Shown here: positions 32,726 through 41,708 of the stretch, in pieces
Layout: the number at the start of each line of letters is the position of its first letter
How positions within the stretch are numbered: the stretch's first letter is position 1
Assembly (NCBI RefSeq): GCF_020911885.1
Contig: NZ_CP087132.1
Coordinates: 2,418,001 to 2,482,000 of the forward strand
Direction of reading: 5' to 3'
DNA from: Flavobacterium acetivorans
GTDB taxonomy: Bacteria > Bacteroidota > Bacteroidia > Flavobacteriales > Flavobacteriaceae
DNA: 64,000 nt
Translations under genes and position numbers: made by a program
Notes under the pieces: generated by a model
What the model was told of the DNA's origin: nothing
Databases searched by the model: none
What the model saw: only the letters and a program-made list of their open reading frames with translations

Positions 32726-34153
32726 ATGAATATCAATACCTTTTTAAAACGATATTGTACCAAAACGGTATGCTATTGCAGAATTCTTTCAATGGTAACT
32801 CTATTATTTATTGTATTTATGCTTCATAGTTGCAATGAATTTACGGAGAACGATACGCCAGTATCGGAACTAGATACCGCTGCTGTTTTTGAAGAAAAAA
32901 ATACAGCCTATGGCGCAATGGCAAATGTTTTTGCGCAAATGCGAGACAATGGCATGCTAACAGGAAAAACAACTGGAATGCAGAAAGAAATGGGATTGTA
33001 TGCCGATGAACTTATATGGTATGGAAATACTACGCAGAACTCGGCTAATTTTTTCTATAATACGCTTATTCCTACACATCCCACTTTGGCAAACTGGTGG
33101 AATAACAGCTATAGTCAGATCTATGCTGCCAATGCTGTAATTGAGGGAGTAGCTGGATCGACAAAACTCTTGCAGGCTGATAAGGATCAGTTAACAGGGG
33201 AAGCAAAATTTGCCAGAGCTTTTGTTCATTTTTATGTTTTACAGCTGTGGGCTAATGTGCCTTACGTTACGGGAACAGATTATAGATATAACAGTACCCT
33301 AAAACGTTTGCCTACAGCAGAAGTATACGCAAAGATTATTGAAGATTTAGAATCTGCAACGACATTGTTGCCTGAGGAATACACCAACCCGACACGAGTG
33401 CGGCCTAATTCGTACACCGCGCAAGCCTTATTGGCAAGAGTCTATCTGTATGCCGGAATGTGGCCTGAGGCAGTCAACAGTGCTTCTAGAGTACTGAATA
33501 AGACTGGTACTTATACATGGATTACTGAACTAAATAACGTGTTTTTAAAAGAAAGTAGAGCCACCATCTGGCAATATGCTCCAAGGACACCAACAAGGAA
33601 TACCGATGAGGGTACTACTTTTATATTTAATGCAGGTCCGCCAAATTCTGTAGCATTGACTAGTTCTTTAATAAATGCATTTGAGACAGCTGATCAACGC
33701 AAGGCTAAATGGATTCGATCAATAAGTAAAGAAGGTACCACTTGGTATCATGCTTATAAGTACAAGAAAACAGGCAGTAATACTCCCCAACTTGAATTTT
33801 CAATAGTGTTACGTCTTGCTGAAATGTATCTTATTCGTGCGGAAGCTCGTGCAAGACAAGGCGAACTTAGTAATGCTAAAGAGGATCTTAATGTAATCAG
33901 GAATACTGCTGGTCTTGGAAACACTGCTGCAGTTACCCAAGATGAAATACTGGATGCCATACTGCATGAACGACAAGTGGAATTGTTTAGTGAGTTTGGC
34001 CACCGCTTCTTTGACCTGAGACGTTTTGGTGCACTAGACAGGACATTATCGGGTATTAAAGCTGATTGGAACAACACTGATAACTTGCTGCCACTACCAC
34101 AGAACGAGTTGAACCTGAACCCTAATATTGGGCCTCAAAACTCGGGTTATTAA
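32726..34153 (+). CDS. RagB/SusD-family surface lipoprotein
   Basis: The 475-aa product has a lipobox (FMLHSC, Cys36) that would anchor it to the outer membrane, then the SusD fold: YSQIYAANAVIEGVAG, GEAKFARAFVHFYVLQLWAN, helical repeats and the conserved end DAILHERQVELFSEFGHRFF and DLRRFG. SusD proteins bind the substrate above the SusC barrel. The gene starts 17 bp after SusC and its TAA overlaps the ATG of the peptidase gene by one base, so all three are one operon. The start at 32726 could also be the Met 22 codons on, just before the lipobox. Confidence 0.95.
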   Translation: MNINTFLKRYCTKTVCYCRILSMVTLLFIVFMLHSCNEFTENDTPVSELDTAAVFEEKNTAYGAMANVFAQMRDNGMLTGKTTGMQKEMGLYADELIWYGNTTQNSANFFYNTLIPTHPTLANWWNNSYSQIYAANAVIEGVAGSTKLLQADKDQLTGEAKFARAFVHFYVLQLWANVPYVTGTDYRYNSTLKRLPTAEVYAKIIEDLESATTLLPEEYTNPTRVRPNSYTAQALLARVYLYAGMWPEAVNSASRVLNKTGTYTWITELNNVFLKESRATIWQYAPRTPTRNTDEGTTFIFNAGPPNSVALTSSLINAFETADQRKAKWIRSISKEGTTWYHAYKYKKTGSNTPQLEFSIVLRLAEMYLIRAEARARQGELSNAKEDLNVIRNTAGLGNTAAVTQDEILDAILHERQVELFSEFGHRFFDLRRFGALDRTLSGIKADWNNTDNLLPLPQNELNLNPNIGPQNSGY

Positions 34154-36765
34154 TGAAGGCTTCATTTTATAGTATTGGACGTAGCTTTTTAGATAGGAGT
34201 TGTCATTCCGCTTTTTTGTTTCTTTTTTTTGTATTCGTTTCCTGTCCTTTGATGGGGCAGGTGTTACAAAAGAAGGTTGTAACAAGAGAAGATTATCCCC
34301 AGTGGCATTATATGGATGCCGAAGCGATTTCTGATGATGGAAATTGGATTAGCTACCGTAACTATTATAGCTCAACTGATTCGTTATTTGTTAAACACCG
34401 AAGGTCTGCCCAACTTTATAGTTTTGCAAAGGGTAAAGACGGGGCTTTTGTAGCTAATCATTTCGTTTGCCATACTCCTGACAGCATCGTTCATATTATT
34501 TCGTTGAAGAATGGGGTGGAAAGGAAATTGAGAAATGTTAAAACCTTTACGGTTTCTAAGGCTTTTATTGTAGCATCGGAGTACGGTAAAATTGGGAATT
34601 TGTTATCCGTTTATACTTTAGATGGTGTTTTATTGCGCACTGAAACAGAAGTAGAATCTTTTTCTGTTAGTCCTGATACTAAACTTATGGCAGTGGCGGT
34701 GAAAAAAGAAAATGCCTATCAAGTACTGCTTATAAATATGGAGGATATTAAAAAGCAAAAAATCATAGCGGAAAGTGAAAAAAGAGGACCTTTCCTAAAC
34801 CCTAGCTGGTCAAATGACAGCAAAGCAATTGCCTTTATGAATTATGATGAAAAGGAGTCACAACTTTTTTATTACGATTTAGGCGAAAAAAAACTCCTAA
34901 CATTTTCTACCAATGATGTTAAATTCCCCCAAACGATGAATTTAATACCGTCAAGGAAATTAACTATAGCAAAGAACAACAAGCGTGTTTTCTTTAAAAT
35001 AAAGCAACGCAAGGAATTTGATATTGAGCGGAAAGAAAATGATGTACAGGTATGGAATGCAGCTGACAAACATATTTATCCACGTCACATTGTGACAGAG
35101 GGGTATTCGAAGAACCCGAAGCAAGCTATGTGGGAACCCGAAACTGGTAGCTTCTTGCAGATTACAGATTCGATACAGCCTTATGGCGCATTCCCAGATA
35201 ACGAAAGCTTTGCTTTGACATTTAATGCAAAGGATTATGAGCCACAGAGCAAATCGGTACCTGATAAGGATCTATACATTAGAAATCTTGGTACTGGACA
35301 AAGTAAGTTAGTGCTTCGCAGACATGTTGGTGGAGAATACAATCTTTTAGCTTCGCGGAACGGGAAATATATCTGCTATTTTAAGGAAGGGCAGTGGTAT
35401 GTTTATAATATTGCACAGGGGACTCATGGATTAATTAGCGGTAATCTGCCTTATACCTTAAGCGTTGAAAGTGATACTGAGAAAGAGGAAATTGGCTACG
35501 GTAATCCCGGATGGACTACGGAAGGAGAATGTTTGTTGTATGATCAATTTGATATCTGGAAAGTTCAATCAGACGGATCTAATCCAGTACGTTTAACAAA
35601 CGGACGTGAGCAGGGCATCATTTTTAGGATTGTTGCACAAAGTAAAGAGCAAACACAAACTATAGCCGACAGGATATTTACTAATGGAGAATTTGACCTT
35701 AATAGTTCACTGCTATTAAGTGCGAGGGCTGTTGATTATTCCTATAACGGGTTTTACTTATTGAAGCCAGGAAAGGGAATGACAAAAATCTGCTATGTGA
35801 ATAAAAGTGTAACCGGAATAATGAAATCTGAAAGAGGTGATTATGCGTGGGTAGAAGAAGCTGTAGATGAGCCCCGACGTATCATGGTTGCAAAGGTTGG
35901 CGGTAAAGCTAATTCTGTGGTTGAGAGTAATGCACATCATAAAAAATTTAACTGGACCAAATTGCAGATGATACATTATACAAATGTAAAGGGTGAATCT
36001 TTACAGGGACTCTTGTATTACCCATCTGGATACGATAAAAATAAGCGCTATCCGATGATAGTACATCTTTATGAAAAGCAATCGTACCAACGGCATTCTT
36101 ATGTTAATCCCAAGATGAATAACGGAGATGGTTTTAACATCAGCAATCTTACTGCTAAAGGGTATTTCGTTTTGCTTCCGGATATTACCTATGAGGTTGG
36201 CAATGTTGGATTTTCAGCCTTAGATTGTGTGGAAGCCGCAGTGAAAGAAGTAAAAAAATTAGCTCTAATTGATGATGCGAAAATTGGTTTAATTGGACAC
36301 TCTTTCGGAGGCAATGAAACAGATTTCATTATCACCCAAAGTAATTTGTTTGCCTGTGCGGTCGCAGGAGCCGCTACCACGAATTATTTAAGTTCCTACT
36401 TATCGGTTGCCCAGATTTTAGGGATTCCAAACTTTTTCAAAATGGAATATGGACAGGCCAGGATGAAACTCTCTCCCTACGAGAATATGGAATGGTATCT
36501 GAAGAATTCGCCAGTGATGCATGCTGCGAATGTGAATACGCCGCTGTTATCCTGGACAGGACTGAAAGATCCGCAGGTAGAACCGAGGCAAAGCTTTGAG
36601 TTTTATATGGCGTTGCGACGATTGGGCAAAACGCATATCCTGCTGGCTTACCCTAATGAGGGACATGGTATGGGAAAGAAAGAAAATGCAATAGACCTAA
36701 CAACAAAAATTGAGGAATGGTTTGATCATTACCTTAAGGGGATGAATGCTCCGACATGGAAATAG
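34153..36765 (+). CDS. S9-family prolyl oligopeptidase-like peptidase
   Basis: The 870-aa product has a signal peptide ending near LMGQ, a long beta-propeller-like part and a C-terminal alpha/beta-hydrolase domain. The catalytic triad is visible: S717 in GLIGHSFGGNE, D806 in GLKDPQVEP and H838 in NEGHGM. S9 peptidases cut short peptides after Pro or other residues. It is co-translated with SusD, overlapping by one base, which suggests that it processes the peptide brought in by SusC/SusD, probably in the periplasm. A terminator hairpin follows. Confidence 0.92.
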   Translation: MKASFYSIGRSFLDRSCHSAFLFLFFVFVSCPLMGQVLQKKVVTREDYPQWHYMDAEAISDDGNWISYRNYYSSTDSLFVKHRRSAQLYSFAKGKDGAFVANHFVCHTPDSIVHIISLKNGVERKLRNVKTFTVSKAFIVASEYGKIGNLLSVYTLDGVLLRTETEVESFSVSPDTKLMAVAVKKENAYQVLLINMEDIKKQKIIAESEKRGPFLNPSWSNDSKAIAFMNYDEKESQLFYYDLGEKKLLTFSTNDVKFPQTMNLIPSRKLTIAKNNKRVFFKIKQRKEFDIERKENDVQVWNAADKHIYPRHIVTEGYSKNPKQAMWEPETGSFLQITDSIQPYGAFPDNESFALTFNAKDYEPQSKSVPDKDLYIRNLGTGQSKLVLRRHVGGEYNLLASRNGKYICYFKEGQWYVYNIAQGTHGLISGNLPYTLSVESDTEKEEIGYGNPGWTTEGECLLYDQFDIWKVQSDGSNPVRLTNGREQGIIFRIVAQSKEQTQTIADRIFTNGEFDLNSSLLLSARAVDYSYNGFYLLKPGKGMTKICYVNKSVTGIMKSERGDYAWVEEAVDEPRRIMVAKVGGKANSVVESNAHHKKFNWTKLQMIHYTNVKGESLQGLLYYPSGYDKNKRYPMIVHLYEKQSYQRHSYVNPKMNNGDGFNISNLTAKGYFVLLPDITYEVGNVGFSALDCVEAAVKEVKKLALIDDAKIGLIGHSFGGNETDFIITQSNLFACAVAGAATTNYLSSYLSVAQILGIPNFFKMEYGQARMKLSPYENMEWYLKNSPVMHAANVNTPLLSWTGLKDPQVEPRQSFEFYMALRRLGKTHILLAYPNEGHGMGKKENAIDLTTKIEEWFDHYLKGMNAPTWK

Positions 36766-36766
36766 T

Positions 36767-36800
36767 AACAATGCAGTCCGAAAGGACTGCATTGTTTTTT
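36767..36800 (+). terminator. Terminator of the SusC-SusD-peptidase operon
   Basis: AACAATGCAGTCC (36767-36779) pairs with GGACTGCATTGTT (36784-36796) around GAAA, followed by a T-run. It could also work for the DUF6520 gene facing it. Confidence 0.88.
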
Positions 36801-36806
36801 AACTAC

Positions 36807-37070
36807 TTATGGTTTATAACCGGTAAGTATACACTCGTCATTAGCGTCCATAATAAATAATTGCGCTCCTTCGTCTACTTGTCCTACGCGACAAACAGGG
36901 CCGTTATTCACGGTACTGCAATCATTTTTTTGTGTACAATCCGTACCTTGTGGATTATTAGGAATATATCCCGGTACAAGAGATGAACCTCTTTTTGCTG
37001 ATGCATCCGTACTGAATGCACTGGTTGCTGCTGCAACAATTACCAGCATTGGTACAATTAATTTTTTCAT
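36807..37070 (-). CDS. DUF6520-family small secreted Cys-containing protein
   Basis: The 87-aa protein has a signal peptide (LIVPMLVIVAAATSAFS) and a mature part of about 65 residues with four Cys: DC, DCS, VCR and EC in GTDCTQKNDCSTVNNGPVCR and NDECILTGYKP. This is the DUF6520 pattern of Bacteroidota. Two disulfides are possible. It sits beside a MauE-type redox protein and opposite the SusC-SusD-peptidase operon. A secreted peptide or a periplasmic carrier is possible; the function is unknown. Confidence 0.8.
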   Translation of the reverse strand: MKKLIVPMLVIVAAATSAFSTDASAKRGSSLVPGYIPNNPQGTDCTQKNDCSTVNNGPVCRVGQVDEGAQLFIMDANDECILTGYKP

Positions 37071-37158
37071 AATATAAAAAATTTGTGGTTATGGCTTACT
37101 CTATTCACAGGTTTTCAGCCTTTTCCCTGATACCGGCCGGGTATATTTTAAAGTATGT

Positions 37159-38688
37159 TTACTGTAGTGTTTTATTTGGTACGTCATAAGTATCAGTTAT
37201 CTTTTTGCTTATTCTATTTACAGACAGGTACTTTCCGGAAAGCGCATATAATTTATTGCCATTTACCCGAAAGCTTTTCATTTCCTGATTGTCGATATTA
37301 TAAATATACATGCTACCAACGTAGCTACCATTTGCAAGGTTGTAAACATCTACAATCGAGGCTTCTTTTAAAATCCTGTTGTCCTCATATCTGCCAATAC
37401 GCTGAGATTTGATGAATAGTAAATTGCTGTATACTGCTGAGGTTTTATTGATAATCAAGGGTGGTTTTGACATTTGCTTTTCACCGCTTGCCATTTGAGA
37501 AACCTGAATTTGTGCAACCTGTACTGTGTCAATAGTTTTGCCCTGAGCAGTCAATTTCATCGACGGACTGATGGATAAGTATTGATTTCTATAATAAAAG
37601 ATATAGTTTAACTTGCCAAGTTGGTTGTTGAAGTGCAGCATACCGTCGGTATCAAAAATACCATCCACTTGCTTTTTTAGTAAGTTTGTATTTTCTGCTA
37701 TTATCCTTTTTTCATTCAAGCCGTAGGTCACTAAGCTATTGTTCTTTTTAATATAACTAGTAAGTCTTAATGCAACAGTTGTAGCATCCATTGGTTCAGC
37801 TAGTGTAAAATAGGGTATTTTTCCTAATTGGCTCGTAGCTTTCCAATCCTTCATTTTTCCTTTGAATATTGAACGTACTGTTCCATCTGTCACGAAAAAA
37901 TAAGGAGAAACTATCTTTAATTTGATATCCCTAAAAGGAAGTTGGGGTTGATCAAGTTGCACTTTTACGCGATTTTTAGATTTTAATGCGGTATCAATTT
38001 TTGTTATATACAGCGGTGTAGTATAATTTCCCAAGTAGATTGTGTCCTTATCGAAACCTGCAAAATAATATGAATTTATTTTGAGGTCATATTTGTTATA
38101 TGCAGGTTCAGCGTGGGACGGAAAGCGGCGAATAAAATTATTTCGTTTGTGGATAATGTCTTCAGAAATTAAAAACAGCACTAGTACTGAAGTTATACTT
38201 AATAAAGCTGCAACAGTTAATGCTATTGAAAATTGAAGTTTTTTCATTTTTGTAAGCCAATTTCTTTGGTCTGGATAGGTGAGTATTAGTCCTAAAAGAG
38301 CTAACAAAATAAATGCGATATTGAATATCAAGTGCTCAGTCCAACCAAGATCCTGTAAAATTCCACCACAGGAACAAGGGATATTTGAACTAAAATTTAA
38401 GATGATGAAAATATAAGCTGTAAAGGCAATCATTAGACAGAACGATGCAAATAACCCGTTTATCCTCCATTGTGGAAAAATTAACATTAGAACTATTATC
38501 AGCTCTAAAATTGGCACACCAATAGCGACATATCCTGCAAATGCGCTCAGTAATGGAGATTGACCAAGTTTAATACTAAAATCATTGTAATCAAGAATTT
38601 TACTGATGGCAGCATAAGTAAAAAGGAAAGCATAGCTGTAGCTTACAAAAATTACAATACCATTTTTTATGTTCTCAGCGTATTTCAT
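37159..38688 (-). CDS. MauE/DoxX-like membrane protein with a large C-terminal domain
   Basis: The 509-aa product starts with four to five membrane helices (IVIFVSYSYAFLFTYAAISK, VPILELIIVLMLIFPQ, FLAILLALLGL-type) and carries the redox motif CSCGG in NIPCSCGGILQD, the mark of MauE-like thiol-disulfide membrane proteins. After a further helix (ALTVAALLSITSVLVLFLIS) comes a 320-residue periplasmic part, strand-rich like a beta-propeller. It probably moves reducing or oxidising power across the membrane for the DUF6520-type Cys proteins. No TlpA or DsbA partner is visible nearby. Confidence 0.8.
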   Translation of the reverse strand: MKYAENIKNGIVIFVSYSYAFLFTYAAISKILDYNDFSIKLGQSPLLSAFAGYVAIGVPILELIIVLMLIFPQWRINGLFASFCLMIAFTAYIFIILNFSSNIPCSCGGILQDLGWTEHLIFNIAFILLALLGLILTYPDQRNWLTKMKKLQFSIALTVAALLSITSVLVLFLISEDIIHKRNNFIRRFPSHAEPAYNKYDLKINSYYFAGFDKDTIYLGNYTTPLYITKIDTALKSKNRVKVQLDQPQLPFRDIKLKIVSPYFFVTDGTVRSIFKGKMKDWKATSQLGKIPYFTLAEPMDATTVALRLTSYIKKNNSLVTYGLNEKRIIAENTNLLKKQVDGIFDTDGMLHFNNQLGKLNYIFYYRNQYLSISPSMKLTAQGKTIDTVQVAQIQVSQMASGEKQMSKPPLIINKTSAVYSNLLFIKSQRIGRYEDNRILKEASIVDVYNLANGSYVGSMYIYNIDNQEMKSFRVNGNKLYALSGKYLSVNRISKKITDTYDVPNKTLQ

Positions 38689-38794
38689 AACAATTTCTAT
38701 TGATTTTATACTGTAAAATTCTAATAATTAAATCATTACGCTATTTCGTTTCGGGAGTATTTGTATGCAAAAAGCTAAATGTTAGCCAAAATGA

Positions 38795-39739
38795 TTATTC
38801 ATTAGTAATACGATTGTCTCGCTGGAGTGTACTTGGCAAGTAATTAAATCGTTTTTTGAATGATTTGTAAAAGTTGACGTAATTAGGAAAACCGCTCATT
38901 ATCGCTATTTCATTTATAGGAATGCTGCTTTGTTCAATCAGAAGATGTGCTTTTTTGAGTCTCTGTTCATTATAAAATTGAAAAATACTAGTATTATAAA
39001 AATGGCGGAAACTTTTTTTAATTTTAAATTCATTGGTTCCAAACATTATAGATAGCTCTTTTACACTTGGTAAGGGATCTTCCAAATTCATTAAAATGTA
39101 TTCGGATACTCTTTGAGCCAATATTGCAGCTGATTCTGTTGGTGAATCAATATTTCCTATAAGATTTGCCTTTGCATTATGTAGGCTAATGGTTGAGGTA
39201 TTTATTATAAACTTGTTCGTATATACTAATCTGGAAATGGTACAAAAAGAAGGAATTGCTTGTTTGTCAGGACTAATAAAAATAAGTTGTTGCGTTGTAC
39301 TGAAATTACCATCTTTTCTGAGTTGATTTTTTATTTGATCCCATTGATGGTGAGATTGTCCGGAAAGCATTTCTTTGAAATCCATTCCTAGTAAGTTTTC
39401 AGATGCATGTTTTATAAATATAGGAGCATCAGAAGTAAAGGTTTTGATCTTAAAGTTGTTGTTCAAAAGCAACGTTATATGTACTAAGTTTCGGTAGCAG
39501 TAAGAAGGATTTTCGCTACCGGAATTTAATTGGATAAGATGTAATTCGTCGGCAAATTTATTTAACATTTTAGATATTTTGCCGAGTTCGTCGTTTGGAT
39601 CAGTTACTAAGATTCTAAAGGCAAGATTACCGGATGCCATCTGAAAAAGCATTTGGTAAATCGCCTTAATGCGCTGCGGTGTAGTTTGATTTTCCATTAA
39701 GTTATATAGTGAGGAATTAATTGCGGAATAGCAAGACAA
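38795..39739 (-). CDS. AraC-family regulator
   Basis: The 314-aa product ends in an AraC-type DNA-binding domain: PSVKELSIMFGTNEFKIKKS then FYNEQRLKKAHLLIEQSSIP, INEIAIMSGFPNYVNFYKSF and KKRFNYLP. The N-terminal 200 residues have a HAMP-like start (MASGNLAFRILVTDPNDELG) and a PAS-like part (SENLLGMDFKEML), so it senses a signal in the cytoplasm. Met at 39739 or 39697 could start it. Tandem palindromes 60-100 bp upstream look like its operator. It probably controls the SusC/SusD/peptidase and DUF6520/MauE genes. Confidence 0.88.
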   Translation of the reverse strand: MSCYSAINSSLYNLMENQTTPQRIKAIYQMLFQMASGNLAFRILVTDPNDELGKISKMLNKFADELHLIQLNSGSENPSYCYRNLVHITLLLNNNFKIKTFTSDAPIFIKHASENLLGMDFKEMLSGQSHHQWDQIKNQLRKDGNFSTTQQLIFISPDKQAIPSFCTISRLVYTNKFIINTSTISLHNAKANLIGNIDSPTESAAILAQRVSEYILMNLEDPLPSVKELSIMFGTNEFKIKKSFRHFYNTSIFQFYNEQRLKKAHLLIEQSSIPINEIAIMSGFPNYVNFYKSFKKRFNYLPSTLQRDNRITNE

Positions 39740-39801
39740 GTGCTTGAAAAGACAGACAAAACTATATAATGTAATTTTTATTTGCTAAAAGTATAGTGTG
39801 C

Positions 39802-39838
39802 AATTCGCGAATTACATATGCTTAATTCGCGAATTACA
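39802..39838. promoter_or_regulatory. Tandem operator-like palindromes upstream of the AraC gene
   Basis: AATTCGCGAATTACA occurs twice in direct order, at 39802-39816 and 39824-39838, spaced 22 bp (about two helical turns). Each holds the perfect palindrome AATTCGCGAATT. The pair lies 60-100 bp before the AraC start and 1.2 kb from the next gene on the other side. Confidence 0.55.
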
Positions 39839-40016
39839 CACCCTATTTTTGGAGCGTTTTTACATTCGGAATATAGCCTAAATAAAGAAGAGTACTCTTT
39901 GAACTAGGGTTTTATAATTTATTAAAGCCAGTGTTTTTTTAAAGCTTTTAAGCATCTGTTTATCACTCAGCCCAGCACCCCCGCTGCCTGAAGTCTCCCG
40001 CCTTCGGCCTAATGCG

Positions 40017-40838
40017 AAACACTTCTCATCATTCGCCATTTACAACCCACAACCCACAACTCACAACTCACAACTCACGACTCACAACCCACAACCCACA
40101 ACCCACAACCGACAACCGACAACCCACAACTCACAACTCACAACTCACATCTCACAACCCACAACCCACAACCCACAACCGACAACTCACAACTCACAAC
40201 CCACGACTCACAACTCACAACCCACAACCGATAACCGATAACCGACAACCCACAACCCACAACTCACAACCGATAACCGATAACCGACAACTCACAACTC
40301 ACAACTCACAACTCACAACTCACATCTCACAACCCACATCTCACAACCCACAACCCACAACCCACAACTCACAACTCACAACCCACAACCCACAACCCAC
40401 AACCGACAACCGACAACCCACAACTCACAACTCACAACTCACAACTCACAACTCACATCTCACAACCCACAACCCACAACCCACAACCGACAACTCACAA
40501 CCCACAACCCACAACTCACATCTCACAACTCACAACTCACATCTCACATCTCACAACCCACAACCGACAACCCACAACCGACAACTCACAACCCACAACC
40601 GATAACCGACAACCCACAACTCACATCTCACAACCCACAACCCACAACCCACAACCGACAACCGACAACTCACAACCCATCCCGATAACTATCGGGGCTC
40701 ACAACTCACAACCCACAACCCACAACCGACAACTCACAACCCACGACTCACAACTCACAACTCACAACCCACAACTCACAACCGATAACCGATAACCGAC
40801 AACTCACAACCCACAACTCACACCTCACAACACATAAT
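40017..40838. repeat. Heptanucleotide satellite, more than 100 units
   Basis: The region is an almost unbroken run of 7-base units ACAACTC, ACAACCC, ACAACCG, with variants ACATCTC, ACGACTC and ATAACCG. Unit order is not simple, and higher-order blocks such as ACAACCG-ATAACCG-ATAACCG recur. A CCCGATAACTATCGGG palindrome sits inside (40681-40696). Long frames crossing it on the plus strand (40012-40605) are artefacts of the period. The flank 39841-40016 holds no gene. Confidence 0.9.
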
Positions 40839-40845
40839 AAAAAAA

Positions 40846-40874
40846 ACACCCTAATCCAAACGGATAGGGCGTTT
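40846..40874 (-). terminator. Terminator of the small-gene cluster
   Basis: Read on the minus strand AACGCCCTATCC pairs with GGATTAGGGTGTT around an AAA-type loop and is followed by TTTTTTTATTATG. It ends the transcript of the minus-strand genes at 40912-42464. Confidence 0.75.
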
Positions 40875-40911
40875 TAATCAACCTGAATAGCCTAAAAAAA
40901 ACTAACCTAGA

Positions 40912-41100
40912 CTATTTCTTGCGCTTCTTCATACCATTTTTCAAGACCAAAGAAATAATAAAACTAACAACAGTGCCAATAATAGCAAGCAATACAGTTT
41001 TCAAAACATCTTCAGAGCTTAAATTGGGTAACACACTCAAGAAAGTACCACCAGCGGTAGTACACCATGTCGAATTAGGGACTGTCATAAGCATCTTCAT
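40912..41100 (-). CDS. Small membrane protein (holin-like size)
   Basis: A 62-aa product with one hydrophobic helix (VLKTVLLAIIGTVVSFIISL) and a basic end (KNGMKKRKK). The start overlaps the previous gene by 26 bp, so it is co-translated. The size and charge pattern resemble holins but cannot prove such a role. It is the last gene before the terminator. Confidence 0.6.
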   Translation of the reverse strand: MKMLMTVPNSTWCTTAGGTFLSVLPNLSSEDVLKTVLLAIIGTVVSFIISLVLKNGMKKRKK

Positions 41101-41299
41101 TATAAGTAGTAATCTGACTCACTACCGACAGAACACCGCCTGCAACAGCCAAATAACCACCAATGCTACTGATGACAACAGGCAAAGCAATAGGTGCTGC
41201 CAAAATAGTACCGCCTATACCAGCCAGAGACAACCCAATAGTGCGTAGCACTTTAAAAAACTTCGGTGTGGGAGCTTTTGCTCTTTTTAATACATTCAT
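41075..41299 (-). CDS. Small membrane protein with a Gly/Ala-rich double helix
   Basis: A 74-aa product with a basic head (KRAKAPTPKFFKVLRTIGLS) and two hydrophobic stretches (LAGIGGTILAAPIALPVVIS, GYLAVAGGVLSVVSQI). This is typical of small inner-membrane proteins in Flavobacteriaceae. It overlaps the next gene by 26 bp and follows the DUF5675 gene by 12 bp. No function known; a holin/lysis or secretion helper role would be a guess. Confidence 0.65.
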   Translation of the reverse strand: MNVLKRAKAPTPKFFKVLRTIGLSLAGIGGTILAAPIALPVVISSIGGYLAVAGGVLSVVSQITTYNEDAYDSP

Positions 41300-41311
41300 A
41301 ATAATTTCATT

Positions 41312-41707
41312 TTAAGATTTTACAATTAAGCGTACAATCTGATTTTCGTTCAAAACAGCATAAACCACATCTTTCAGCTTACAAAAGGCTTTTCTGGACA
41401 TCAGGCCTAAACCCGAGCCACAAAGTGTCGTTACAGGGGCAATACAGCCTTGCAATTCTTGCTGGGCATTATTGGCAGGATGAATGAGAATCAAACTCCT
41501 GCTGGGGACATTAATAATCTCCAAATGCCATCGAAATTTACTGCTGTAACGCCTCTTGATAAAATATTCCCCTTCCGGAATGCAGGAAACTGTTGCTTGG
41601 TTTTCTTTCCAAGGCAATTCAATAGTATGACAGATGAATTGACCCTCCTGTTCAAGTTTACCATTAGTTCCGTCAGGGAAATAAGTTCTGGATAGTACCA
41701 AGATCAT
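41312..41707 (-). CDS. DUF5675 family protein
   Basis: The 131-aa product matches DUF5675: ILVLSRTYFPDGTNGKLEQE, FICHTIELPWKENQATVSCI, PEGEYFIKRRYSSKF, LILIHPANNAQQELQGCIAP and a final AVLNENQIVRLIV. The central HPAN..LQGCIAP block keeps the His and Cys seen in L,D-transpeptidase-like or amidase-like pockets, so an enzyme acting on the cell wall is possible. Its neighbours (two small membrane proteins and a conserved hypothetical) give it the look of a phage- or tailocin-derived module. Confidence 0.8.
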   Translation of the reverse strand: MILVLSRTYFPDGTNGKLEQEGQFICHTIELPWKENQATVSCIPEGEYFIKRRYSSKFRWHLEIINVPSRSLILIHPANNAQQELQGCIAPVTTLCGSGLGLMSRKAFCKLKDVVYAVLNENQIVRLIVKS

Positions 41708-41708
41708 C

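Noticed and set aside
40012..40605. 197-aa plus-strand frame of Thr/His/Asn/Gln repeats
   Set aside because: It is the 7-base satellite read as protein; a 7-base period keeps a frame open by chance and no start signal or domain is present. The frames at 42658-42868 are the same artefact.
40017..40838. Possible CRISPR array
   Set aside because: The units are 7 bases long and directly joined, without spacers of constant length, and no cas gene is in the window.
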